Assembly (NCBI RefSeq): GCF_001293125.1
Contig: NZ_CP009312.1
Span: 1-64,000 of the forward strand
Source of the DNA: Lawsonella clevelandensis
Lineage (GTDB): Bacteria > Actinomycetota > Actinomycetes > Mycobacteriales > Mycobacteriaceae
Length of the DNA: 64,000 bases
Direction of reading: 5' to 3'
The notes under the pieces were generated by a model, which was given only the letters and a program-made list of their open reading frames with translations, had not been told where the DNA came from and made no database searches. This document shows positions 7,338 through 15,701 of the stretch, piece by piece; the first letter of the stretch is position 1, and every line of letters starts with the position of its first letter. The position numbers were made by a program, and so were the translations under genes.

Positions 7338-8558
7338 ATGAGCTTGCTCGACCTGTCTCAATGGCCCCGTCTTGCCACTCCCTCCGCCTCGCGCTTCCGG
7401 CTCCGTCAACGCCATGTTCGAGATGAATTCCCACAGTTTATGTGGGTGACAGAGGCAGGGGAGTGCCCTGAACTTGCACCGGGGCGTCTACCGTTGAAGG
7501 GTACTGAAGCGGCGCGCACGGTGAAACTCTATGATGAAACGGCCGTCGATGAGCGGTTTGCGCGGGATGGGTGGTTAGGGCTCGCGGAGAGCTTTATGGC
7601 AGGGGAGTGGGATGCCCAAGACCCCTCCTACCTTTGGGGCGCTGCTATGTCTCTCAAAAGGGTATTACCACGCAAAGAACGCTCTCAGCGGCGTGAGCCA
7701 TTAGTGGCTTCGCCGCGGGATCGATCATTTGAGTTCTTTTCGACGTATCTCGATGAGACGTTCAACTTGGGCGCTGCAGATTTCATCAATGGTCCGCGCT
7801 CGACTGTGGTCAATAACGGGGTGGCGGAAGTCTATCTTGATGATCCGTCACCATTACCGTTACGCAAAGACCTATATGACGCGCAACGTCGACGGGTCTC
7901 GCGGGTTCTCCTTGATGCTGATCTACGCCGCCGAGATAAGGTGCTTTTTATCGGCGCTGAGTGGGGGGAAACTGCACTCGAAGCAGCGGCATTCGGGTGC
8001 GATGTCACAGTGCTGTGTGAGTCCCCACAGGTTGAGAAGATTCTTACCACACGGGCTGATATGGCACAGGGGGGACAACTTCGTCTCATTCCCGGATTGT
8101 TCAGCAACACGGGCATCTATGACGTCCTCATTTCGATCTCACCGCTTCCGCACGACACTATTTTTGAGGCTCTGCCGCAGCTTGTGTCTGAAGATGTGGC
8201 TCCGCGTGGCCGTATTGTCCTGGAACGGCCATGGCGGGGGCGGCCTCACCAAGAAATGCCTCTCGCATGGTGGTGGGCGTACGTGGATACAGATACTCAA
8301 TTGCGTTCTCGGGAAGAATGCGTATCAGCTCTTACGGCTGCAGGAGCTCGTCTTACTCAGGCGACCCATTGCGGACATCATTACCTGCGGTCTCTTGAAT
8401 TGTGGGATGAGGGTTTCCGTGCTCATGTATCGCAGGTGGGTGCATTGGGCTACGATGCCGCTTATCGCCGCTTGTGGCGTATGGCATTGGCACTGGCGCG
8501 TGCAGGAGTTCGTACAGGGGCGCTCGAATGTCAGAGGTTGGTGTTCCAGAAGCATTAG
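7338..8558 (+). CDS. Divergent cyclopropane-fatty-acyl-phospholipid synthase-like methyltransferase
   Basis: Protein of 406 aa from the ATG at 7338 (GAAGGTGA upstream). Family membership is clearest at the ends. The N-terminal third has the VRLYD-like VKLYDETAV and LGLAESFMAGEWDA; the C-terminus has HYLRSLELWDEGF, YDAAYRRLWRMALA and ARAGVRTGALECQ, as in CFA synthases and mycobacterial UfaA1. The SAM-binding loop is altered to FIGAEWGETALEAA, and the usual EMFEHVG catalytic segment is replaced by SISPLPHDTIFEAL. It could therefore be a methyltransferase of changed specificity or an inactive paralogue. No lipid-metabolism gene is adjacent apart from the thioesterase. Confidence 0.75.
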   Translation: MSLLDLSQWPRLATPSASRFRLRQRHVRDEFPQFMWVTEAGECPELAPGRLPLKGTEAARTVKLYDETAVDERFARDGWLGLAESFMAGEWDAQDPSYLWGAAMSLKRVLPRKERSQRREPLVASPRDRSFEFFSTYLDETFNLGAADFINGPRSTVVNNGVAEVYLDDPSPLPLRKDLYDAQRRRVSRVLLDADLRRRDKVLFIGAEWGETALEAAAFGCDVTVLCESPQVEKILTTRADMAQGGQLRLIPGLFSNTGIYDVLISISPLPHDTIFEALPQLVSEDVAPRGRIVLERPWRGRPHQEMPLAWWWAYVDTDTQLRSREECVSALTAAGARLTQATHCGHHYLRSLELWDEGFRAHVSQVGALGYDAAYRRLWRMALALARAGVRTGALECQRLVFQKH

Positions 8559-8966
8559 ACGGGGAGGGGAACTGCTATCCACAGGGCGGCGGCACCGCTA
8601 TTTTATAAGATCTAAAATGACATAATGTAGATTATCGGATAAAAGGAAAGATGGAGGGCTCTGCGGGGAAGTGTTGATTTTGAGCATGACATAGACAACA
8701 CAGGGAACATCCGCCTTAGAAACGTGAATATACATAAGTTTCCTGCGCGAGTGAACAACCCCAAAATCGTCATAAACGCCCAACGTGCTTGGTTCTATTG
8801 TGACGAGTGTTCGTATTACGTGTGGCATCATCGCAATGGGTCAACTGTTCGTCACTACACCATTCCCGGTATGTGTGCCTATGTGCCGCCTGATACATAG
8901 TCGACCTCTACGACGTTGACTACATCACTTAATTCCCCTGTCGTCCCACTAGTCACATGAGTTTAC

Positions 8967-8985
8967 TTTTGTCACAGTGACAAAA
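8967..8985. promoter_or_regulatory. Perfect 19-bp palindrome TTTTGTCAC-A-GTGACAAAA
   Basis: Two 9-bp arms around a single central A. The geometry is that of an operator for a dimeric regulator rather than of a terminator: there is effectively no loop. The only flanking gene is the minus-strand zinc-finger gene, which ends at 9117, so the palindrome is not in an obvious promoter position unless an unannotated transcript starts here. Confidence 0.55.
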
Positions 8986-9041
8986 CGACACGGTGCAACA
9001 CAACGAAGAGGAGGCGAGAAAACGCGGGAAAGAGCCACAAA

Positions 9042-9081
9042 TAAGTCGTGCCATCCATAATTAAGTCGTGCACTGGTATCG
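9042..9081 (+). repeat. Short direct repeat, 20-bp period
   Basis: TAAGTCGTGC occurs at 9042-9051 and again at 9062-9071, exactly two helical turns apart. Each copy is followed by CCAT- or CACT-type sequence, and a related GTGCCAT lies further along. Such spacing fits cooperative binding of a regulator on one face of the helix, but chance cannot be excluded for a 10-bp repeat. Confidence 0.4.
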
Positions 9082-9116
9082 TGCCATTAATAAGATGGAA
9101 ACGAGTGCTTTCGGCT

Positions 9117-9461
9117 CTATCGGAGACGTTCCGCTTCTCGTGTGAGGGCCACAACTTCGTCAGCAATCTTGTAGAGCTCTTGTGTTTTTGCACCTTCAGA
9201 GATTGCGATAAGAAGGTCTTCTGCAGCACAGCGCGCCTGGAAAATGCGATCGATAATGGCTTCTGCATCATTCTGGCTTAGAACGATAGAGTCATCTGGT
9301 AGACCATGTTGTGTAAGGTCATGACGTGCTTCGTAAGCACGTTGCCGGCAAGACTGTGAGCAGTACTTTCGTTTGCGTCCGCGATTATTTGTGGAGATAT
9401 CGCGGCCGCACCACGCACAATGAGCATCTTCGTGGTGTGCTGTGTACGGTGACGCCGCCAT
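9117..9461 (-). CDS. Small zinc-finger protein of unknown role
   Basis: Protein of 114 aa. Cys15-x2-Cys18 and Cys34-x3-Cys38 form a compact treble-clef-like zinc site in a basic segment (RGRKRKYCSQSCRQRAYEAR). This pattern is common in small actinobacterial proteins suspected of nucleic-acid binding. The C-terminal half (about 55-114) is predicted helical, with AIIDRIFQARCAAEDLL. It is transcribed divergently from rbpA across a ~200-bp intergenic region. No function is known to me. Confidence 0.75.
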   Translation of the reverse strand: MAASPYTAHHEDAHCAWCGRDISTNNRGRKRKYCSQSCRQRAYEARHDLTQHGLPDDSIVLSQNDAEAIIDRIFQARCAAEDLLIAISEGAKTQELYKIADEVVALTREAERLR

Positions 9462-9606
9462 AATCGCCTTTCGTTTCTTCTTCTGTGAAACGGTAGAATA
9501 TATGCAACTATACGGTGCAGTTGAGCGTTCTGCCGGTTCCTCGTGACTATCGGAACTAAAATGACGCCTTCGCCGTTGTTATAGCTGAGAGATGTTTTTC
9601 GGCAGC

Positions 9607-9625
9607 GTTATTTGTTATAAATAAC
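9607..9625 (+). promoter_or_regulatory. Palindrome over the rbpA promoter
   Basis: Perfect inverted repeat GTTATTT-5 nt-AAATAAC. It contains an extended -10-like TGTTATAAA (TG at 9613-9614, TATAAA at 9616-9621) 36 bp before the rbpA start codon. The overlap of dyad and -10 suggests a repressor-binding site, but it may simply be a symmetric AT-rich promoter. Confidence 0.5.
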
Positions 9626-9657
9626 ATTTAATTGAGTAATGTAAGGAATGATTCTGC

Positions 9658-10011
9658 ATGGCTGATCGCGTTTTGCGAGGTAGTCGGCTTGGTGCCGTCA
9701 GTTACGAGACTGATCGTAACCACGACCTGGCACCCCGTCAGATGGTGACGTACCGCTGTGACAACGGGGAAGAATTCGTTGTACCGTTCTCCCACGATGC
9801 AGAAATTCCGCAGACGTGGATCTGCAAGAACGGCCTGGAAGGTACCCGTGTCGACGGTGGAGAAGAAGACGACAAGCAGGTCAAGCCGCCGCGCACCCAC
9901 TGGGATATGCTGCTAGAACGTCGCAGTCTTGACGAACTCGACGAGCTTCTCCAAGAGCGTCTCGAGGTACTGAAGAAGCGTCGCCGTCGCGTGTCCAGTA
10001 ACAACGCCTAA
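9658..10011 (+). CDS. rbpA: RNA polymerase-binding protein RbpA
   Basis: RbpA binds RNA polymerase and group 1/2 sigma factors and stimulates open-complex formation in actinobacteria. This 117-aa protein shows the full layout: N-terminal tail with RVLRGSRLGAVSYE, the core domain with YRCDNGEEF and WICKNG (Cys-containing, about residues 33-63), the basic linker region and the sigma-interacting helix TPWDML-equivalent (THWDMLLERRSLDELDELL, about 83-101), with a basic KKRRRR tail. Ribosome site AGGAATG upstream. It faces ppm1 as Rv2050 faces Rv2051c. Confidence 0.97.
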   Translation: MADRVLRGSRLGAVSYETDRNHDLAPRQMVTYRCDNGEEFVVPFSHDAEIPQTWICKNGLEGTRVDGGEEDDKQVKPPRTHWDMLLERRSLDELDELLQERLEVLKKRRRRVSSNNA

Positions 10012-10099
10012 ACAACATACAGAGGGGCGCCGCCTTTTCCTCTACAACTGCGTTCCTACTGAGGCGTAGTCTGCCGGGTAAGAGTAATAACGTCATAAA

Positions 10100-10132
10100 G
10101 AATGGCCCACGGGAGTTTCCCGTGGGCCATTC
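10100..10132. terminator. Bidirectional terminator between rbpA and ppm1
   Basis: Perfect 15-bp GC-rich stem (10100-10114 with 10118-10132), GTT loop, between convergent genes. A-rich sequence on the left and TCATAT on the right give modest U-tracts in both directions. Confidence 0.9.
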
Positions 10133-10145
10133 ATATCAGCATGTC

Positions 10146-10916
10146 CTACTTCTTTAGACGAAGGAGTGTGAGAAGTTTCTCCCAACGAGACTGGACTCCC
10201 CAGAGGAAAACTCGGCCGAAGGCTTCGGTGATGATGTTTCCGCTCATCTTTGATTCACCGATTTCTCGCTCTGTGAAGGTGATGGGTACCTCGACAACGG
10301 TGAACCCAGCCTGAATTGCGCGCCAAGCGAGGTCAATCTGGAAGCAGTAGCCGACAGAGCCCACTGCGTCGAGGTCAATGGTCTCCAGAACCTCACGACG
10401 GTAAGCACGGTAACCGCCGGTAATATCGTTCAGCTTGGCACCCAACACGATGCGAGTGTAAATGTTGCCGCCACGGGACAGGATCTCCCGCTTCTTCGGC
10501 CAATTCACTACGGTGCCACCTGGTACATAGCGGGAGCCGAGCACCATATCCGCACCTTCATCAATGCGATCGAGCAGACGACAAAGTTGTTCAGGAGCGT
10601 GAGATCCGTCCGCGTCCATCTCGCACAAAACGGTGTAATCGCGCTCCAGCCCCCAATGGAAGCCAGCGATGTAGGCGCCCCCGAGGCCCCCCTTGCCCTC
10701 ACGATGCATGACGAAGATCGAGCCTTCGTTTTCGGCGGCCAGCTTGTCAGCGAGCTTGCCAGTACCATCCGGACTGTTATCATCCACGACCAAAATGTGG
10801 ACGTTGGGCTGAGCGGCCTGAACCCGTTCCACAATGAGGGGAAGATTCTCTTCCTCATTGTAGGTAGGGATGATGACCAGCGTACGGGCGCTTGGCTTCA
10901 CTTCATTTGCAGACAT
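10146..10916 (-). CDS. ppm1: Polyprenol monophosphomannose synthase Ppm1
   Basis: GT2-family glycosyltransferase (256 aa) that transfers mannose from GDP-mannose to polyprenyl phosphate. The product is the donor for lipoarabinomannan assembly and protein O-mannosylation. Visible signatures are [15 protein letters not shown] near the N-terminus, [10 protein letters not shown], the metal/nucleotide-binding CEMDADGSH (about residues 99-107) and the late [12 protein letters not shown]. No membrane domain is fused. In M. tuberculosis the enzyme is the C-terminal domain of a protein fused to Lnt; here, as in Corynebacterium, the two are separate, with lnt 58 bp upstream. Confidence 0.95.
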   Translation of the reverse strand: MSANEVKPSARTLVIIPTYNEEENLPLIVERVQAAQPNVHILVVDDNSPDGTGKLADKLAAENEGSIFVMHREGKGGLGGAYIAGFHWGLERDYTVLCEMDADGSHAPEQLCRLLDRIDEGADMVLGSRYVPGGTVVNWPKKREILSRGGNIYTRIVLGAKLNDITGGYRAYRREVLETIDLDAVGSVGYCFQIDLAWRAIQAGFTVVEVPITFTEREIGESKMSGNIITEAFGRVFLWGVQSRWEKLLTLLRLKK

Positions 10917-10974
10917 CTTGTTCCTTATTCAGCCACCCGCAGGTGGGCATCTCAGGGCTGTTCAAGCTATAGAG

Positions 10975-12651
10975 CTAAAGCGTAATTCTACGCTTCCTCC
11001 AGGCGATAATCGATCCTCCACACACCAACACCGCCAGAACACAGAGAACTCTATCCAGCCACGGCTGGATACGAGTGGCGGCAGTTCGCGTCTCGTAAAG
11101 AGACACTGTGCGAACGGCAAAATCCTGTTCATACAGGGAGGTCTCGTCCATAATAGCGCCGTCCGGACTAATAAACGCACTAGCCCCAGACGTTGCCGCA
11201 ACTACTACCCAACGGTGTAACTCCCGCGCACGGAACTGACTGATACCCAGCTGCTGGTAGGTCTCGTGAGAATAGCCAAAGGTCGCATTGTTTGTGGGGA
11301 CGGCTAACCAATCTGCACCATAGCGTAGGGCTTGCCGCCCACTATCCCCGAAAATGATCTCGAAACAGGTCGCGACACCGGCACGGGTGCCGTCAACTGG
11401 CATGACTCCAGTTCCCTTTCCCGCCTGAAAATTACCCGCCCAAACTGCATATGGAGAGATCTTTTCTATTAATCCCCGCAGTGGTAGATATTCTCCAAAG
11501 GGCTGAATATGGCGTTTCACATGACGTATACCTTGATAGCCATCACTAGTCCATAAGAGAATGGCGTTAAGCTCGGGATTATGTGACTCGCGTCCTAATA
11601 CCGCCCCCACCAAAATCGGGGCTCGAATGGCTCTGGCAGCACTGGTAATAAGTGCGCTGGCGTCAGGATTACCTAGAGGATCAATATCCGCGGAGTTCTC
11701 CGGCCACACCACAATGTCAGGTTGTGGCTGCTCCCCCATTCTTACCGCATCAGCCAGTCGGAAGGTTGCCTGCGCATGATTCTCCAACACTTCCATTCGA
11801 ATCGCATTGAATGTCAGCCCAGAGGTAGACACATCACCCTGAATAAAAGCGATGCGTCGAGTGCCAGTGGGTTCGGCATGAGCACGTTGCGAGGAGTCGT
11901 AGATCATCGAACCCGCAGTTAGGGAAAGTGCAATCAGTAGCACACTTACTGCAGGCTGGAGAACTTTGCGCGGGTGTTGCCGCGAATGCCACCAAGCTGC
12001 AACAGCATTCTCTCCAGTACGCCGTCTGCTGCGGACGGCGCCGTACGCAAGAAATAGTGCCCCTGTGGCCCCTATCAGGATAGTGTAAGCCCACATCAGC
12101 ACAAGGAAGGTTACCGCCGAGGTGGAACCCCACGGTGCGGCGCTGACAAGTGGGCTGGTCGACTGCCCATATGCGGGAGTCCCCCACGAAAAACCCCCAA
12201 AGGGAAACCGGGCTCGCACAGCTTCCACCGCCGTCCACCAGAGTGCACTTGCCGCCGCGGTGCGGAGTGAAAGGACCCCCCAAAGCCTCATGAAGTGGGT
12301 GATAGGAACCGTGATCACCACGACATACAGGGCCAAAATGATACATAAGGCAATCCAGGGCGGCTCTTCGACAAAAGCTTGAACCCACTGGAAAAGTGGT
12401 AGGTAGAGTGCTAATGCCCACACAAAACCTGCCTCTGCAGCGCACCAATAAAGGTTCCGTCGCGGCGTCGCTACAAGGAGGCCAAGGCTCACGAAGAGTA
12501 GTGCGCTGCCAATGATCCCCAGCGGCCAGAGGTTGTACGGCGCGAAACTAAAATAGCTTGCACATCCACCTACCGCAGGAACGATGATCATGGGACCTGA
12601 CAGCCTCACGGTGGAGCTGATCAGGGAGCGAGGAGAAGGAGTCGGCATCAC
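10975..12651 (-). CDS. lnt: Apolipoprotein N-acyltransferase Lnt
   Basis: Inner-membrane enzyme (558 aa) that N-acylates the lipobox cysteine of lipoproteins. An N-terminal block of about six membrane helices (residues ~20-230) is followed by a nitrilase-like domain and a final helix (~530-550). The catalytic triad can be traced as Glu in VVWPENSAD, Lys in HVKRHIQPFGEYLP and Cys in VATCFEIIFGD. The start overlaps the end of the cobN remnant (ATGA-type junction), so lnt-ppm1 transcription may still depend on the promoter and leader of that dead gene. Neighbouring ppm1 is its usual partner. Confidence 0.93.
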   Translation of the reverse strand: MMPTPSPRSLISSTVRLSGPMIIVPAVGGCASYFSFAPYNLWPLGIIGSALLFVSLGLLVATPRRNLYWCAAEAGFVWALALYLPLFQWVQAFVEEPPWIALCIILALYVVVITVPITHFMRLWGVLSLRTAAASALWWTAVEAVRARFPFGGFSWGTPAYGQSTSPLVSAAPWGSTSAVTFLVLMWAYTILIGATGALFLAYGAVRSRRRTGENAVAAWWHSRQHPRKVLQPAVSVLLIALSLTAGSMIYDSSQRAHAEPTGTRRIAFIQGDVSTSGLTFNAIRMEVLENHAQATFRLADAVRMGEQPQPDIVVWPENSADIDPLGNPDASALITSAARAIRAPILVGAVLGRESHNPELNAILLWTSDGYQGIRHVKRHIQPFGEYLPLRGLIEKISPYAVWAGNFQAGKGTGVMPVDGTRAGVATCFEIIFGDSGRQALRYGADWLAVPTNNATFGYSHETYQQLGISQFRARELHRWVVVAATSGASAFISPDGAIMDETSLYEQDFAVRTVSLYETRTAATRIQPWLDRVLCVLAVLVCGGSIIAWRKRRITL

Positions 12652-14219
12652 TCCATGGATCCTTCGGTGTCCAACAAGAGATCAGTAAGCTGGTTCACCA
12701 TCTGTGGATCGGGATTCTCCCAGAGTCCCCGTTGAACCGCTTCCATAAGCCGCTCACATATGCCATGTAATGCCCAAGGGTTGGCCTCTTCTAAGAAAGT
12801 GCGATTTTCTGTATCAAGGACATAGGAGTCCGCTACCGCGCTATACATCCAATCTTCCAAAACGCCTGTAGTCGCGTCGTATCCGAAGAGATAATCGACT
12901 GTGGCTGCTATTTCGAAGGCGCCCTTGTAGCCGTGCTTACGCATTCCTGCCAGCCAGCGCGGGTGAAGCACACGTGCTCTCACCACCCGTGTAGCCTCTT
13001 GGCTTAGGCTACGGTGCCGGACAGCTGACGGGCGGGTAGAGTCGCCGATATAGGAGTCTGGCTTATGACTGCGGAGAGCTTCCACTGTCGCCACCATGCC
13101 ACCGTGAAATTGGAAGTAATCATCAGAATCGAAGATGTCGTGTTCGCGAGAATCGACATTCTTCGTTGTGACGGTAATCCGTGCGAAATTGCGCCGCATA
13201 GCAGCACGTGCTTCAACACCAGCCATATTACGACCATAGGCGTATCCACCCCAGGTGGTGTACACCTCTGCAATATCTGTAGTTGTCTCCCACTGCCCAC
13301 TTTCCATCAGCTGGATAACACCAGCACCGTAGGTGCCGGGTCGTGAACCAAATATACGTGTCGTTGCATGGCGCCAGTTCTTTCCGCTACTTCCCTCCGG
13401 CTCATCAAGTAGGGCGTGAGCCCGGACATAGTTGTCTGCAGCATCCTCAGGGAGATTTGCCACAAGCCGCACGGCATCATCCATTAGTGCGATCGCAGCA
13501 GGAAACGCATCACGGAAAAATCCCGAAATACGGAGGGTCACATCGATGCGCGGACGACCCAATTCAGAAAGCGGAATAATCTCTAATCTGGTAATCCGTC
13601 GACTCTGGGCATCCCACACAGGACGGATCCCAAGCAAAGAGAGAACTTCGGCAATATCGTCACCGCTGGTCCGCATCGCGGACGTCGCCCACAATGAAAT
13701 GCCGACAGATTCGGGATACTGCCCGTGATCGGCACAATAACGGTCTAGCAGAGTCCGCTCTAAATCTTGACCAGTCTCCCAGGCGAGCTCAGAGGGGATG
13801 GCACGAGGGTCGAGGGCATAAAAGTTGCGTCCAGTCGGAAGGACCGACACAAGTCCGCGCAGCGGTGAACCGGATGGTCCGGGTGGCACTGCCGCACCGT
13901 CAAGAGCTGCTAGTACCTGGGGAATCTCCTGTCCTGTCTGAAACAGCCGTGGTACCACTATCTCACACAAAAACGTCAGTACCTGCTGTAGGCGTGGGGT
14001 ATCAATGGCTTCCGTAACTCCGTCAAAAGCTGCGCAATAACGATGGATAACATCGGTAACCAGTTGGGCATCCCACTGGTGTGCAGCCAAGCCCTCCACG
14101 AGGAAACGGGCATGTTCTTCTGCTGCTACCCCAGATGGGTTACGCCACACCCATGGGCGATCAGACTGAGCAGCCGCTAGCCCATCAGTATCAGAGGCGG
14201 AAAGTAAAACGGCACGCAC
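12648..14219 (-). pseudogene. cobN: 5'-truncated cobN (cobaltochelatase large subunit)
   Basis: The frame (523 aa, GTG start, stop codon in frame immediately upstream at 14226-14228) matches only the C-terminal part of CobN, normally about 1,200 or more residues. Diagnostic segments are LDPRAIPSELAWETG, SVGISLWATSAMRTSGDDIAE, RPRIDVTLRISGFFRDAFP, FGSRPGTYGAG, DSDDYFQFHGGMVATV and MRKHGYKGAFEIAATVDYLF. The whole N-terminal half, which carries much of the catalytic core, is gone; only ~35 bp separate this gene from the divergent cobG. The remaining frame is intact, perhaps because it still transmits transcription and translation to lnt. Chelatase activity is very unlikely. Confidence 0.88.
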
Positions 14220-14253
14220 ACGAACCTACTTTTTCAGCGACAATAACTCCCCC

Positions 14254-15469
14254 ATGGTACCAAGGAGCACGTGGGCTGACCGGCTGCGGGTGTTCAACAG
14301 ACTAGGCTACGGGGTGCACACCTTTATTCCTCGGCAAGAATCCGATCATTCCTGCCACGACTCGTGTCCAAGCACGCTGCGACTATTCGCCGCCCACGAC
14401 GGCGGCATTGCGCGCATCAGGAAACCAGGCAGCCTCTTCACTCCTGCTGAACTACGGTTCCTAGGGGATGCAGCTGTGCACTATGGGGACGGGTTCCTCT
14501 ATCTCTCGGACCGCTCGCACCCGCAGCTGCGTGGAGTCCGTAAGGGCGACCGGCATCAACGCCTTATCGCTGACATTGCAGAAGCTGGGCTGCTCCCGCG
14601 CCCAAGCCATGACAGTGTGCGCACCATCCTCGTCTCCCCACTCCCCTATGCGGGAGGCCCATCCGCTGACACCCTAGACCGTCTTGTTGACCAGCTCGAC
14701 CAGGCACTCTGTGCTAGCCCCGCGGTCGCAGATCTTTCCGGACGAACCATTATCGCTCTCGATAACGGAAGCGGCGACGTCTGCTACGAACGGCCAGACC
14801 TTGGGGCTGTGGCACAGCCCAACGGGCACTGGATGCTCATGCTGGCCGCTGTTCCCACCCCCCTCACCTGCACACACAATGATCTTGTAGAGGTTCTCGC
14901 CGCCGCAGCACAGTACTATGCAGAGTTTCCCCGCCAGCAGTGGCGGATGGTCGATGAGGAGCACTGTCGAGAGACAATTATGATGCGGCTTCAGGACAGT
15001 TATCCTCAGCAGTTTTACCAAACTCAGTGACGCAGACATATCACTCCCACCGCGTACCCAGCCCATCGCCGGTATCACAGCAAAGACCGTGGTAGCCGCA
15101 CAAGAACTAGCGGGCTTCGGTTACTCTGTGCGCTTCACGCCCTGGCACACCGTTGTAATCTATGACGTTTCAGAAGCTGCACGTGACGACCTGTGCACCG
15201 CCCTGACGCGTTTAGGGATGAGCATCGATCCACATCACCCGGCGAACTGGATCGGTGCCTGTGGAGGAAAACCGGGATGCCGCCGCGCGCATACCGATGT
15301 ACGCGCTGATGCTTGGCGGCTGATGTGCTCCCCTGACTATCAACCAGGAGTACGAATTCACTATGCAGGCTGTGCCCGTTGGTGCGGGCACCCGAATGAA
15401 CAACATTGGGAACGTCTCGCTACAGCACAAGGAGAGTATGTCGAAAGGCTCATGGATGCCGATGGGTGA
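14254..15469 (+). pseudogene. cobG: Frameshifted cobG (precorrin-3B synthase)
   Basis: Two overlapping frames together make one CobG. The first (14254-15030) has the N-terminal siroheme/nitrite-reductase-like half (ARIRKPGSLFTPAELRFLG, AEAGLLPRPSHDSVRTILVSPL, IALDNGSGDV). The second (in frame +1, reaching the TGA after 15466) has the C-terminal half with the iron-sulfur cysteines (CGGKPGCRRAHTDVRADA, YAGCARWCGHP). The shift falls at about 14984-15026; the TTTT run at 15013-15016 is the likely site, one extra T. The start may be the GTG at 14314 rather than the ATG at 14254, because the first 20 codons have no counterpart. Cysteine ligands persist, so decay looks recent. Confidence 0.85.
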
Positions 15470-15500
15470 ACCCCAGTAACTACGGGAGGATACCAGCCGC

Positions 15501-15699
15501 ATGGGCTATAGCCACACCAATTCGGGAGATGACATTTACGCTGAATCTTTCCGCATTATTCGGAAGGAAGCTGATCTCTCCAAATTTAGCCCCATACTTG
15601 AGCCCATTGCCGTGCGCATGATCCATGGATGTGGGCAGACTGACCTTTGTCGTATCGGCTCTCAATACTCTCGCCACCCCTTCAGAGAAAGAGTTCTAA
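15501..15699 (+). pseudogene. cobH: cobH remnant with internal deletion
   Basis: Precorrin-8X methylmutase is about 210 aa; only the two ends survive. The 5' piece encodes IYAESFRIIRKEADLSKF and VRMIHGCGQTDL, the conserved N-terminal region. The 3' piece, in another frame, encodes VVSALNTLATPSEKEF and the natural stop TAA at 15697-15699, two bases before the cobIJ start. The join is at about 15645-15650, so roughly 145 codons are missing and the reading frame is broken. A GGAGG ribosome site (15484-15488) is still present. Confidence 0.82.
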
Positions 15700-15701
15700 C
15701 C

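Larger units (their letters stand above)
8559..9116. other. Gene-poor stretch with possible coding remnant
   Basis: About 560 bp without a convincing gene, and AT-richer than its surroundings. On the plus strand one frame is open from 8643 to the TAG at 8898-8900 (85 codons). It has no ATG and no ribosome site, but it encodes a protein-like segment with a CDEC pair and aromatic/His-rich residues (WFYCDECSYYVWHH). This could be the tail of a decayed gene. Further right are a 19-bp palindrome and a 20-bp-spaced direct repeat, listed separately. I see no tRNA or mobile element. Confidence 0.45.

Noticed and set aside
8972-9271. A 99-codon minus-strand frame in the 9-kb gap
   Set aside because: It overlaps the better supported zinc-finger gene in another frame and its translation shows no conserved features.
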